A stretch of DNA of 64,000 bases from Hymenopellis radicata (taxonomy: Eukaryota; Basidiomycota; Agaricomycetes; Agaricales; Physalacriaceae). The position numbers and the translations under genes were made by a program. Position 1 is the first letter of the stretch. Each line of letters starts with the position of its first letter. The stretch lies in assembly GCA_015501595.1 (NCBI GenBank), contig JADNRX010000029.1:1-64000 (forward strand), read 5' to 3'. Shown here in pieces: positions 39,301 to 49,557 of the stretch. The notes below the pieces were generated by a model. It had not been told where the DNA came from and did not search any database. It saw nothing but the letters and a program-made list of their open reading frames with translations.

Positions 39301-41537
39301 GAAGCGCGAAGCAACAGGCGCCAATGATCACTATGCTAACAACTCCTTTCGGTATGTGTCTGGTATTTCCGATCCTTTTCATGTCTAAACGTTCATTACA
39401 GCTTCATCGTTCTTGGGCTTGATCTTTTCCAAACTGCCTTGCGCCGGAATAGATTTGATTTTCATGAAGCTGGCATCGTCTCTCGACTGGAGTCCATGCT
39501 TGTAGCTGTTGGCAACTCGCTGTATTCCAGTAATGCCCCAGTCCTCGTCATGAGCTTGAAGTGTATATCGGTCCTGGTGAAATGCCCATTGCGATCGTGG
39601 GGCAAATCCCTTCCGGTTCTCGTTCGACAAACGCTCGACATAATAAAGTCCACCGGGAGTGCGGAATCGGAACTTGCACAAGCGGCTTTGAAGGCGTTAG
39701 CCGTCGTTCTACGAGATGGCCCACCCGTAGATGTCAAAGAGAAGGATCTGGTCTTCTTGCTGCAGCTCATTTCCCCAGATCTCGAAGAACCTGCCCGCCA
39801 GGCGACGGTTTTTGCCATGCTTCGTGCTATCGTCTCTCGAAAGTTCGTTGTGGTGGAAATATACGACATAATGGAGAAGGTTTCGGAAGTCATGGTGACC
39901 AATCACTCTGCCCAAGTGCAGGAGCTATGTCGAGGAGTCCTCCTTCAATTCTTGTTAGACTATCCCCAGGGCAAGGGGCGTCTTCGGAGCCAGATGTCCT
40001 TCTTGGCTACAAATTTGTCCTATGTCTACGAAAGTGGGAGGAAATCGGTCATGGAGCTGCTGGGTGCCGTGATCACGAAATTCCAGTCCAACCTAGTTCA
40101 GGAATACGCCGACCTCTTGTTCGTTTCCTTGGTCATGGTTGTTGCCAACGATGATTCCTCCAAATGCGTTGACATTGCTTCACAACTCATTCAATCTCTC
40201 CTGTCGCGACTGGACGAAGACCGACGTTCAGCGATTGTATCCCACTTACATACTTGGGCCTCTCAGAACGAACGTCTCCGGCTTTCTCAGGTTTCATTAC
40301 AACTCTACGGGATCTTCATCGATGCTCTGGACAGCGGATGCGCGGACCACATGACAGTTATCCTTCAAGATGCAAATCAGGCATTGCAGGTCTCAGCACA
40401 ACAACTTGAAGAAGCCGAAGGGGATGATTCTATGGAGGTGGATTTGGATTGGCAATCTCCTTATCACTCTCTTCTTGTCGTATCGAAGGCCCTCAAGGTT
40501 TCTCCAAACCTAGCGACAGACCCGCATTCGATACAATGGCCATCCGTCGTAACCCTCCTTCTGTTTCCTCATCCATGGGTTCGGACTGCTGCCAGTCGAT
40601 TGCTCGGCGTATTATACGCCTCTGGCACGATTACAGCGCCTGGTCAACCCGATTCTGAAGTTGCCCTGTATCCTTTGTCCATGGTAGGCATGTTGGACGT
40701 CGCGAGGAAGTCGGCTTTGCAACTCAAAAGTCCTCATCTGGATGAAGCTCTCAGCGTCCAGATTGTAAAAAACCTTTTTTTCTTAGGCAAGTGTTTTGCT
40801 AGTGCATCGCCAGTTACGGAGGATGGCGATCGTATAAACGAAGATGGAGACGATGAAGAAGAAGAACAGGCACCAGATAATCCATTGCCTTGGTTATTTT
40901 CCAAGTTGTCTTATCAAGTTCGTTCGGCACACATTGCGCGCCGGAATCATCGACAATCGCAGGTTAATAGTTTTGTATTCACGTATCCTTCTTCTCACGA
41001 TCTTTGTAGAAGAGTTGGGGACATGAACCGTTGGCCGTGCTGCGATGGTTTGCCGCAATGACAAACTATCTAGAAGCTTCAAAGGTAGAACGATTCCTGG
41101 TTCATATCCTTTCGCCTCTATATCGGATCCTTGAAGACGACACTATTCGGGATGCACAAATGGGTACGTGGCAAGGCGTGTATCTCAGACCTTACTCATG
41201 ATGATCTTCTTCAGACGAGCTTAAGACCGTGTCGACCGAACTTCAAGACCTCATCCAGTCCAAGGTCGGCGTGACAGCATTCTCCACGATTTACAACCAA
41301 GTTCGGCAAGGTGTGATAGGTGTGAGGCGGGAGAGGAAAACGCTTCGCGCCCTTCAAGTGGCCACAAATCCCGCTGCTGCTGCTAAAAGGAAGGTTCAGA
41401 AGAACCTCATGAAGAAGGACAACCGTAAACGAAAAAACGAGTCATTCGCGTAAGTCTCATAAGGCAAAATCACCCGCCAGTGCTCAATCTAGCTTTGCAG
41501 CGATCGTCGAGGAAGTGTCAAACGATACAGACAATAG
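33373..41537 (+). CDS. UTP20: U3 snoRNA-associated protein UTP20 (SSU processome)
   Basis: Very large HEAT-repeat scaffold of the small-subunit processome, nucleolar, essential in yeast. Exon 1 codes MDEKRFK, then YQSYASELKDVHLPSALDQS. Helical repeats fill the protein. The best family matches are in the middle (LNVLGQCHLLTEKHNRDLVP, RRTTILGILGACTEEDLGVL, IKRFADFFRIPVEFDFVPYL) and later (GPSYLHLMIQELRGALLRGP, HLHILAYTTHALLTHVTSP). The C-terminus is basic: KRKVQKNLMKKDNRKRKNE, then a last exon ending FADRRGSVKRYRQ at 41537. About 15 introns; size about 2,500 residues, near yeast Utp20. One frame break falls at a CCCC run, 38619-38622: AKHLP in one frame continues as ESQVTRLLTVTSQVLRSRSQ and ETRDLTRETMVQIAIALGP in the frame that needs one more base. 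A real break in this gene is unlikely to be tolerated, so an assembly error is my reading. Confidence 0.92.
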
Positions 41538-42077
41538 TTGTCACTTGTGGGTCCTGTCGTTGATCCGCGTGTAAGCATGTGTACCTATTATTATTTGAAA
41601 ATTCACTTTACTGCGGAAGATCACGATTGCCTTCCTGAAGTTGAAGATTCGACGTGTACACAGTCGACCTCGAGCTGCTTAACATGGACGGCCTCGAACT
41701 GCGAACGCCGAAGAGAACACGGAGGCGAGCCGGAGCATTGTCTGGGCTTCTTGGCAGCTGGCTTCCTTGTTCATAATACAGTAACTCGGGTCACTGTCGC
41801 CAAGTTCTAGAGGTTTGTATCAAGAGGCTTACCACAGAGCAAAATCAGGCGTCAGTCAGAGTCGATAGGATTGAGTAGTGAACTGCTTGGCAAGCTTGAC
41901 CGCCACGTTGTCACGGGTGGATGACCGTATGAATTCTTACCAGAACAAATACCCTGCAGGACTTTACGTCGTTTCCGGGGAATCGTTTTCCAGGGTTCAT
42001 CAAAAACAACATGTGGCGAGCCGAAGTTCTCCAGTTCTGCCCAGCTTGTTCTTTGACTTCCGCCTCTCTATGTTACC
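41538..42077. other. Intergenic, UTP20 to alpha/beta hydrolase
   Basis: No gene recognised. The left part would be UTP20 3' UTR and the right part the hydrolase promoter. Short frames here lack any motif. The last 60 bases before 42078 are rich in CT, as in many fungal leaders. Confidence 0.4.
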
Positions 42078-43743
42078 ATGATGCTCTTTTTCCCCATTCT
42101 CTGCCTCTCCTTAATATCATATTGTACCGCGTCGCTGGACACTATTCACCGCAGACACACGCGTACGTCGGATACCCCAGTACGTCGTGCCCAGTCAAAT
42201 CCTGACCCCGTCGTCACTGGGAGTACCGACGAGGGTTGGGCGGAATTCCCCGACATACCAGATGCCACTGCCTATCCCGACTGGGTGGTCGACAAGGACA
42301 GCAATGCCAAAATTGTGCGTTGTTCACAACTTCGGACAGCATCTTGCTAAAAGTAACAGCCGTTATATCAATCAAGTGGTGTAGACCCCAAAGCGGTGAA
42401 GCGTGCTGTTATTATCCTTCCTGGAAAGGTGCGCTACGAAAACTCACTGGCGTTGACGCGTCTGACATCTACTTCTCTTCCTTTTAGCCGCGTGACTGCT
42501 GGTATTGTACGACCTTTGGACGTCACCTGAATTTGAGGACATTGCTAACTGTAATTAACAGACTGGACTGTGATGAACAACGCGCTCTACGTCGCCGCCG
42601 AAGCGGACCCATCTATCAAGCGAGAGGAAATCTCTATTCTTGGCCCTTGCTTCTTCGCCGAGAATGACTTGAACGCTGGTGCTGCAAAGAGCGACCAGCT
42701 CCTTTGGGGTCTTACCACTTGGGTTAGAGGAGCGAGCAACGTTGGGCCCTCCAGCATCAAGGACTTCAGCGCCTACGATGTCATTGACTCTCTCGTGGAC
42801 TACTATATGGACACAGATACGTTCCCTAACCTCAATGTTGGTCTTATTAATGTATTTTTTTGACGATTCATACTGACGTCCTGGAAGGTTGTGATGATAG
42901 CCGGCCATTCAGCCGGAGCACAGATGGCCCAGAGGTATCTCGCTCTTCGAAAATCGACCAAGAACGACGAGAGGCTACATTACTGGATCGGTAAGTCGCC
43001 CGTGTTATCATTTATGTCCGTACTCACCTTCACAGCCAATCCCGGATCCATATTGTGGTTAACGGAGGACCGTCCTCTGCCGAACGACGCTTGCGAAGGC
43101 GTCGACAAGTACAAGTACGGTTTAGCTGATGGCTTCCCTGCGTACGCCAAGAAGGATGCTAAAAAGAAGGGTCGCGAGGGCATTGTTTCACGATACCGAC
43201 AGCGTAACGCTCACTACGCTTGGGGTTTGGTAAGGCAGATTTCGTAGAAGTCTCCTACTCTCGCTCAACCTTTCTCAGGCCGATGAAGGAGCTGGAGACA
43301 CTCGATGCCAAGCTCAGGTAAGTCCAGAGCTATTGTCTATTCAAGCGGTTCCATACTTGATCATTGTCTTGCTTAGACTCAAGGAATGACTCATTTGGAG
43401 CGTGGACAAAACTTTGTCGCGATGCTTGACGGAATGAGTGGCGGTATGCCCAATCATACCACGGTCGACTTCGTCGTAGGTGCCTCTCACGACAACGTGG
43501 AAATGATGAACAGCGCTGCAGGTGGAGACAAGGTGAATTGTTCGAATATTCAACCGGAGCCGCTGTGTATTGATCTGTGATTTCTAGTTGTTCCGGTACA
43601 ACTACAACGGCACAAACTTGGTGTACGCTACAAGCGGCGAACCAAATTATGATGCAGAGGAGGCCAATGGCTCGACGATCAACTTGATCTCCCAAACTAT
43701 GGCGATGCTTGCACTCATTACTAGTGCACTCTTGCTGCACTAA
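42078..43743 (+). CDS. Secreted alpha/beta hydrolase-like protein
   Basis: Likely secreted or surface hydrolase; substrate unknown. MMLFFPILCLSLISYCTA is a clear signal peptide. The nucleophile elbow is MIAGHSAGAQMAQRYLAL (GxSxG with Ser). Upstream are RAVIILPGK (first strand) and WTVMNNALYVAAEADP; downstream are ILWLTEDRPLP, YGLADGFPAYAKKDAKKKGR, and DFVVGASHDNVEMMNS, where the His is a good candidate for the triad. The very C-terminus (INLISQTMAMLALITSALLL, then H) is hydrophobic after a polar NGST stretch, which fits a GPI-anchor signal. About ten short introns. The donor sites around 42316 and 42500 are uncertain, because the canonical choices leave small differences in the RDCW region. 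Many mushrooms have paralogues of this type; none is assigned a reaction here. Confidence 0.75.
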
Positions 43744-44087
43744 TACAGACACTTTGATACCACACCTTTACTTCTAACGATTACAACTAGTTTAATGCTC
43801 TTGAAATCACACTCGTTACCTGGATTTGCACTGTATCGTATTTCATGAGATCTCCGCGCACTACGCCTGCAGTCATCTAAGATTTTGAATCTGGTCCTTT
43901 GTATGGGACTCACAGTTAACCAAGAGTACTGGGGCTACTTTGAAGAAACTTGGAACTGCTCCTTATGAGGAGCATCACAGTAGGATACATTGTATAACCG
44001 GTGGTATTGTGGAAAGCATATAAACATAATTAAGCATAAGCATAAGGCATAATAACGCTCCGTCGCGGGAAAAGGTATGTTGCAACA
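43744..44087. other. Convergent 3' region
   Basis: Lies between the stop of the hydrolase (plus) and the stop of the unknown minus-strand gene. AT-rich with ATAAACATAATTAAGCATAA near 44021, a plausible poly(A) region. No gene seen. Confidence 0.4.
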
Positions 44088-45010
44088 CTACTCATAGCGT
44101 CGACGATGATCTCGAGAGTGTGTTCCTCTGTCAACCGTCATCTCCCGAACAAGAAACTCGTCCACCTCTTTCACAATTGCAGCTGCTTCGCCAGTTAGAC
44201 CACGCTGATCAGTTGGCGCGTGGATATGCACCGCCTTGGAAGCCTGGGCGCCGCCTCGCTGTTGCCCGCCCCATTGGTGAGCTACTGGTCCAGGACGGAC
44301 ATGCGCCTGCGCACGATTCCTTGGTGACTCTTTCAGCGGCACGCGGTTCAAAGGCAGATATTCGTCGGGAAGCTTTGGCACGCGAGGGATAGCGCGCGCC
44401 TCTGCTGGTGCGGAGGTAAGGGCTTCGAAAAGCGGGAATGAAGGCGCTGTCGGGGCTCCTGGGATTTGTCGTTGACGCTTGTCGACGACGGCGAATTCAA
44501 GCGGTTGGTACGATGGACGATGGCAGGAGTCGAGGAATTAGAATGCTTCAGAGGAAAGGCTGGCGTCCTTCCCCGCGATCCCGAGCCAGAAGTCGGTGAC
44601 GGGGACCGGTGACTTACGCCATTTCCCATATAACCTCGAGGAGCAGGAGTAGAGGTGTAGCTACTGGCATACATGTCGATGAGATCGCCATAGTCATCAT
44701 CATCGTCCATGATGTCGTTTGGCACGGTCTGATCCCCGACTGCGGTATGGGTAACAAAGCGCTGGTAGCTTTTCTGGTTGGTTGTGACTTGAGGCTTCGA
44801 TGGGTCATAAGACATCGCAAGATACGAGTCGTTCTGATTCTGTAGGGTAATAGGCCCAGAAATGGGATAATTTCGAAGAGGCATGGACTTTGTGTGTTTT
44901 AAGGCGCGTTGACCGGGATCCCTTGAAAGTAGTATCAGCACCAGTATTAAATGCAAATGCAGCTAGGCTTACTTTTTGTGAACTCCGAATGCGTTGCGAA
45001 TGCGCTGCAT
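44088..45010 (-). CDS. Unknown Ser/Pro-rich protein with a frame change
   Basis: Not recognised as a named family. Exon 1 is MQRIRNAFGVHKK (ATG at 45010), spliced in phase to DPGQRALKHTKSMPLRNYPI. The middle is disordered: FVTHTAVGDQTVPNDIMDDD, DLIDMYASSYTS, HRSPSPTSGSGSRGRTPAFP. The C-terminal part, SYQPLEFAVVDKRQRQIPG, FPLFEALTSAPAEARAIPR, KLPDEYLPLNRVPLKESPRN and a tail ending VDRGTHSRDHRRRYE, lies in another frame. Either an intron with the good donor GTAAGT near 44615 skips a segment, or one base is missing around 44480-44550. The second gives the more continuous protein and matches the same one-base pattern in neighbouring genes. The regularly spaced acidic DDDDDYGDLID motif suggests a short interaction site. 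Location and role unknown. Confidence 0.5.
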
Positions 45011-45810
45011 GATGCAAACGGAGGAGCAAAGGGCAAAGTTCTGAGTGTCGGTTTAGAGTCGACGACGTGGGATGGCAAGCTATTTATGTGAGCTGGGAGC
45101 GCGTATCGTCCATTGTTGAATGTCAGCCACATCGCATAAACACCAGAGCTCAGAGCCACAGCAGAACAAAGACACAATGGCGGTCCACAGGCATGCCTAA
45201 ATTAGGCAATTTGTAAGGCACCCTGTTAGTGTACAATGGGCAAAATTCATATTCTTGGATAGTCCACAGAAACCTTTCCGAGAATGATGAACCGCAAGCG
45301 AGGAGGCGCGAAGTTTCGGTGCCACACATCAGAGTTCCAAGTTGAACGTTGAACGTTGAACGCCGTACGTCATCAAACCCTGAAAAGTTAGAACCCATCA
45401 TTCGCGGTCCGAATGCCGGCTTTAGACCTTTGCCACGTTTCCTGAGGCTCTGAATTTCGTCTCTGCTTCGAACATTGTTCCGAAATGACGGTGACGAGTA
45501 AGCGCCGACGATGTGACTGTACGACTCGCCGAATCAACAGTTCATCTGCTTCACTTCAACTTCAAGAGCAGCTTCGCAACCGTGATGATCATCACACTTC
45601 CCGTTTATGCTGACGCTCAACTGACGCTTGTCAGTAATTCAATGAACACTGCCTGATGATAACTGACTCACTGATGCTCTCCTCCCGTCATTGTTTCAAC
45701 CACAAGGCATTCAACGTGTTGTCTGCGTATCGGTCCCACTTCAAGGCTGTCAAGGCAGCATACTACCGAGGAGACCTCGGTGGTCTTTCGCTCAAGTGCC
45801 AGGACGCACC
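45011..45810. other. Divergent intergenic region
   Basis: Between an unknown minus-strand gene and the plus-strand membrane protein. Short frames at 45150-45401 and 45656-45810 have no motif. AACGTTGAACGTTGAACG near 45344-45361 is a small direct repeat. Contains the promoters of both neighbours by position. Confidence 0.35.
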
Positions 45811-47381
45811 ATGCCCATCTTTACGATTTCGATCGAGGACTATTCTCCCTTGATATCCTATAGTCCTGTTCCTCCTTGGCGGCCTGGAAAAAGTGACGGT
45901 GATTCTCTCTTCGACAAGTAGGGCTCATTTCAACCACTGCACGACTGATACTGACGGTAAATAGATACTCTGACAACTCTTTCACCCTTTCAGACACCAA
46001 CGGATCTACAGCGTTGTTCTCGTTCAATGGCACATCAGTCAGAATATATGGTGCCAAGCGAGGCAACCATGGAGACTACCAGGTTACTGTAGATGGCAAA
46101 GACTACCCTCCGATGTCTGGGACAGCCAATGAATCGACATTCGAATCAACTGAGGTCCTCTTTACCGCTACCCTGGACCCTGGTCTCCATAACGTCTCAG
46201 TGGTCAATCTTGGAAGTGCAGACCCCAAGCTCCAATTTTTCGACATTGATTTTGTGAGCCCAGCTGTTGAGAGTCTCCTCAAGTCACTGATTCAATGCCA
46301 TTCTGCGCCTCAGGTCGAATGGGACACATTTATTGACGGCGAAGATGGGCCAATTGTCGATACCGTGCAGGACACGGACGCTGCATTCTCATATTCCCCG
46401 GTTTCTGCCTGGGACAACAATACAGAACACTCAGGTTTTTTCATGGGCCTGACCGGACAGTGAGTCTTTCTGGTAGTTCATAGGTCCAATTACAATCCGC
46501 CTTCGTGCAGCACATCAAGTCAGTCAAGTTCGTTCTTCGCCTTATCGTTTTCGGTGTGTATACTGTCGACGGAAATCGCAACTCAGATTAACATTCGTAC
46601 AGGGGATTGGCGTTTCGCTCTTCGGACCAATAGGACCCGACTGTGGAAACTACGTGGTCGAACTTGACGGAGGCCCCGGGGAAATATTCTCAGCCAGCAA
46701 CGTTAAGTTTAGACCGCAGGTTCCACTCTATCATGCTGTTGGTCTTCCATCAGGCCCTCATAGCCTCAAAGTGACCAGCCTGTCTACCTCGGCTGGTGCA
46801 AAAACACTTGCTATTGACTACGCGAATGTTTTCAGACATCCCGCAAGTGAATCTGCGTGAGTCTTATCTATTCGAGTTACTTTCATCCCATTATCGCTTT
46901 CGATTCAGAAATCCAGATTCCGGTAGCAGTGGGTAGGTGCTAGGTTCTATCTGAACGATAGCAATTCTTTGACCTGCTGGTAGATTGTCCCCAGCTACGT
47001 TGGGCGGTGTCATATTCGCTGCTGTTGTTGTTTTGGTGGCCTCGGCCTCGGCCTCTTTCTGTACATTCGACGTCGACGAAAATCAGCTCATAACGAGACA
47101 CCTTCCAACTCGCCGCAGATATCTGGATCAAGTCTCGGATACACTCCATATATGCTACAAAACCCGACTCAACAACGTGAAGTTGCGCAAACAATTACGT
47201 CTTAAACAGCGGGTAGTTCCAAGGTCCAATAACGTTCTTATAATTCTAGCAGATCATGCCAAATAACTATTCTAATAGGTCAAATACGTCGAGTGCTGGA
47301 GAGTCCTCCGTTCCAGGACAGCAGGTTGGATCTCCTGTAGAGCTTCCTCCTCCTCAGTATTATGATGATATGAATGTGTAG
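45811..47381 (+). CDS. Mushroom-type single-pass membrane protein with two beta-rich outer domains
   Basis: Role unknown, probably at the cell surface. The family is common in Agaricomycetes: two related extracellular modules, one membrane helix, and a polar tail. It starts MPIFTISIEDYSPLISYSPV. Module 1 has YSDNSFTLSDTNGSTALFSF, NGTSVRIYGAKRGNHGDYQV and LHNVSVVNLGS; module 2 has AAFSYSPVSAWDNN, GIGVSLFGPIGPDCGNYVV and GPHSLKVTSLST. The helix is LGGVIFAAVVVLVASASAS. Directly after it the frame breaks at 47054-47060: the expected stop-transfer LYIRRRRKSAHNETPSNSPQ lies in the frame reached by adding one base. The end, reached from either frame by different splicing, is VELPPPQYYDDMNV. One 60-nt intron (46254-46313) is stop-free and in frame. 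N-glycosylation sites (NGT, NVS, NES) fit an outside location. There is no classical signal peptide. Confidence 0.7.
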
Positions 47382-47723
47382 TACCGCTGTCTTTTTCCGC
47401 TCTTTGGGCACCACGCGAATTGTGTATTAAGTGGAATCACTCTATTTTCTGGGCACCAGAAGTTCACAGTCTCATCGATAGCGTTTCTGAGGAAGACAAG
47501 GCTCTATTTCTACTGCTTCCGAGTGCGGAGGTCCGGGAGAGGTCTCCGAGAAGAGTCCGATGCGGACATTAATGGTGTCATACCACGTGTTTTGAGAAAA
47601 TGAAAATCGCTCACTTAGTTCCTTTCAGCACTCTCCACATCCGCCCTCCTTATAGCGGGCTGACAGCCAGCGACACACCATTTACATGCCTTTTGCGTCT
47701 CTCGTTCTACCTCCTTTTCAATC
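47382..47723. other. Intergenic, membrane protein to mitochondrial carrier
   Basis: No gene seen. Contains the 3' UTR of the membrane protein and the promoter of the carrier. No distinct element recognised. Confidence 0.35.
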
Positions 47724-49087
47724 ATGACCTCGACTGCACAGAGCACTGAAGCCGCCACAGTCACCAAGTTCCTTACCCCCGAAGTCGCATCGTATTTCAT
47801 CGGTACCCCATCTTTTTTCTGACGGCGACGACCCGCTTATTGCTACAATAGCGGGAGGATGTGCTGGTGCAGCATCGCGCACTGTGGTCAGCCCCCTAGA
47901 GAGATTAAAGATCATACAGTGAGTGCATCCGAATAACAAAATCGCGTTCAAAAAGTCGACCTTGTCTTGCAGACAAGTACAACCACAATCATCCAACCAA
48001 CAGTATAAAGGCGTATGGCGCAGCCTCGTTCGTATGTGGCAAGAAGAGGGCTTCCGAGGTTATATGCGTGGCAATGGTATCAATTGTCTGCGCATCGTAC
48101 CGTATAGGTGAGTGTTCCACGAGTTCATCGACTTCTCCTGCTTATTGTTAGTGCCGTGCAGTTTACAACCTACGAGCAGCTCAAAAAGGTGAGTATTGAC
48201 CCCTCTGAATTGCGCGTCCTGACGTCATGAACTAGTGGTTTACCCAACACGGTACCCGAGAACTGGATACACCAAAACGACTCGCCAGTGGTGCACTGGC
48301 AGGAATCACATCCGTTTGCTCGACATACCCCTAGACCTCGTTCGCGCCCGACTATCCATTGCGACAGCATCTATACCAGTCTCCATACAAGAGAACACCA
48401 AACCTAGCATGTCATCATCCGAACCTCTCCGAGCTGCCTATCATACAGCGGCGCGCCCATCAAACTACACCGCTGCAGAAATGACAATATGGGGCATGAC
48501 TTTGAAGATTATACGCGAGGAAGGCGGCATTCGCGGTCTGTATCGGGGTTTGGTTGCCACAGCCGTTGGTGTCGCACCTTATGTTGGGATCAACTTCGCG
48601 GCGTACGAGCTACTCCGTGGTATCCTGACACCTCCTGGTCAAAGCAGTGTTCCCCGGAAACTCGCGTGTGGCGCTCTTGCCGGTGCGGATGGCCACTGTT
48701 ACTGTAGAGATTGGCGCTGACTGTCTTTTTCCAGGTACAATATCACAAAGTTTGACGTATCCTTTTGACGTTTTGCGTCGCAAGATGCAGGTCACGGGAA
48801 TGAAGTCAAGTGGACTTGGTATCCAGTACACAGGTGCGTTTGATGCGTTGAGGGGCATCATTCGCAAGGAAGGCGTTCGGGGGTTGTATAGAGGCCTCTG
48901 GCCGAATCTTTGTAAGTGTTTCGTACTGGTCTCGATGAAGATATAGGCGCTCATGTGGTCTAGTGAAAGTTGCGCCGAGCATTGCTACTTCGTTCTTTAC
49001 ATATGAGTTGGTACGTGTGCTTATCTCGGGGGCAAATGAGGTCCGCTGATATGCTCTCAGGTGAAAGATTTCCTGGTCCCATCATAA
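47724..49087 (+). CDS. Mitochondrial carrier (SLC25 family), frame break
   Basis: Inner-membrane solute carrier with three repeats. The closest types from memory are the CoA/adenine nucleotide carriers (human SLC25A42, yeast YPR011C), but substrate cannot be fixed. Start MTSTAQSTEAATVTKFLTPE. Repeat 1: AGGCAGAASRTVVSPLERLK (PxExxK variant of the carrier signature) and RGNGINCLRIVPYSAVQF. Repeat 2: ASGALAGITSVCSTYP, then PLDLVRARLSIATAS, GLYRGLVATAVGVAPYVGI. Repeat 3: CGALAGTISQSLTYPFDVL, RRKMQVTG, GLYRGLWPNLLKVAPS. End ELVKDFLVPS. The repeat-2 signature is broken at 48328-48331: ACATACCCCTAG reads a stop, while one more C restores TYPLDLVRAR. With such a conserved motif on both sides, a missing C in the sequence is the simplest cause; a new pseudogene is the alternative. 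Seven or eight introns join in phase. Confidence 0.85.
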
Positions 49088-49557
49088 AATTGGCGCGGCG
49101 GGGAGACGATATGATGGATAAACATAAATTTAGATGGCTTTGGATCATTTCATCACAACAGACTATTCCAGCGGTTGTCAACGCATAATTAAAATTGTAG
49201 TAGTTGTAAACTATTAAGGAAATTTGTATCCAGATGGCTAGAAGGGTGAAATCAGACTATCAGAATTCAAACATGTGGATTGTCATGATGCCCAATTAGG
49301 CACGCAAAGCACGGCACACTTTCTTTCGTGCCACCACCCAGCACATGAACACTCCTTGGTCGTGGTAGACGACGAAGCCATTCGCTGCATGAATACCCAC
49401 TGTGAGTCTTGTCTATACATATCGCCTAGTTACCCGGCCGCACAGCAACTTTCGCACCACTGTCACTTTTTCTGACTTTTTTATCAACAGAATACATTCC
49501 CGACGTTAATCTACCTCTGGAGGCGCATTCGAGCGGCGCCAACCCCTCCCTCTATCG
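49088..49557. other. Intergenic, carrier to RhoGAP gene
   Basis: No gene recognised. A short plus-strand frame at 49275-49475 has no motif. Pyrimidine-rich tracts near 49480-49555 look like the leader of the RhoGAP gene. Confidence 0.35.
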
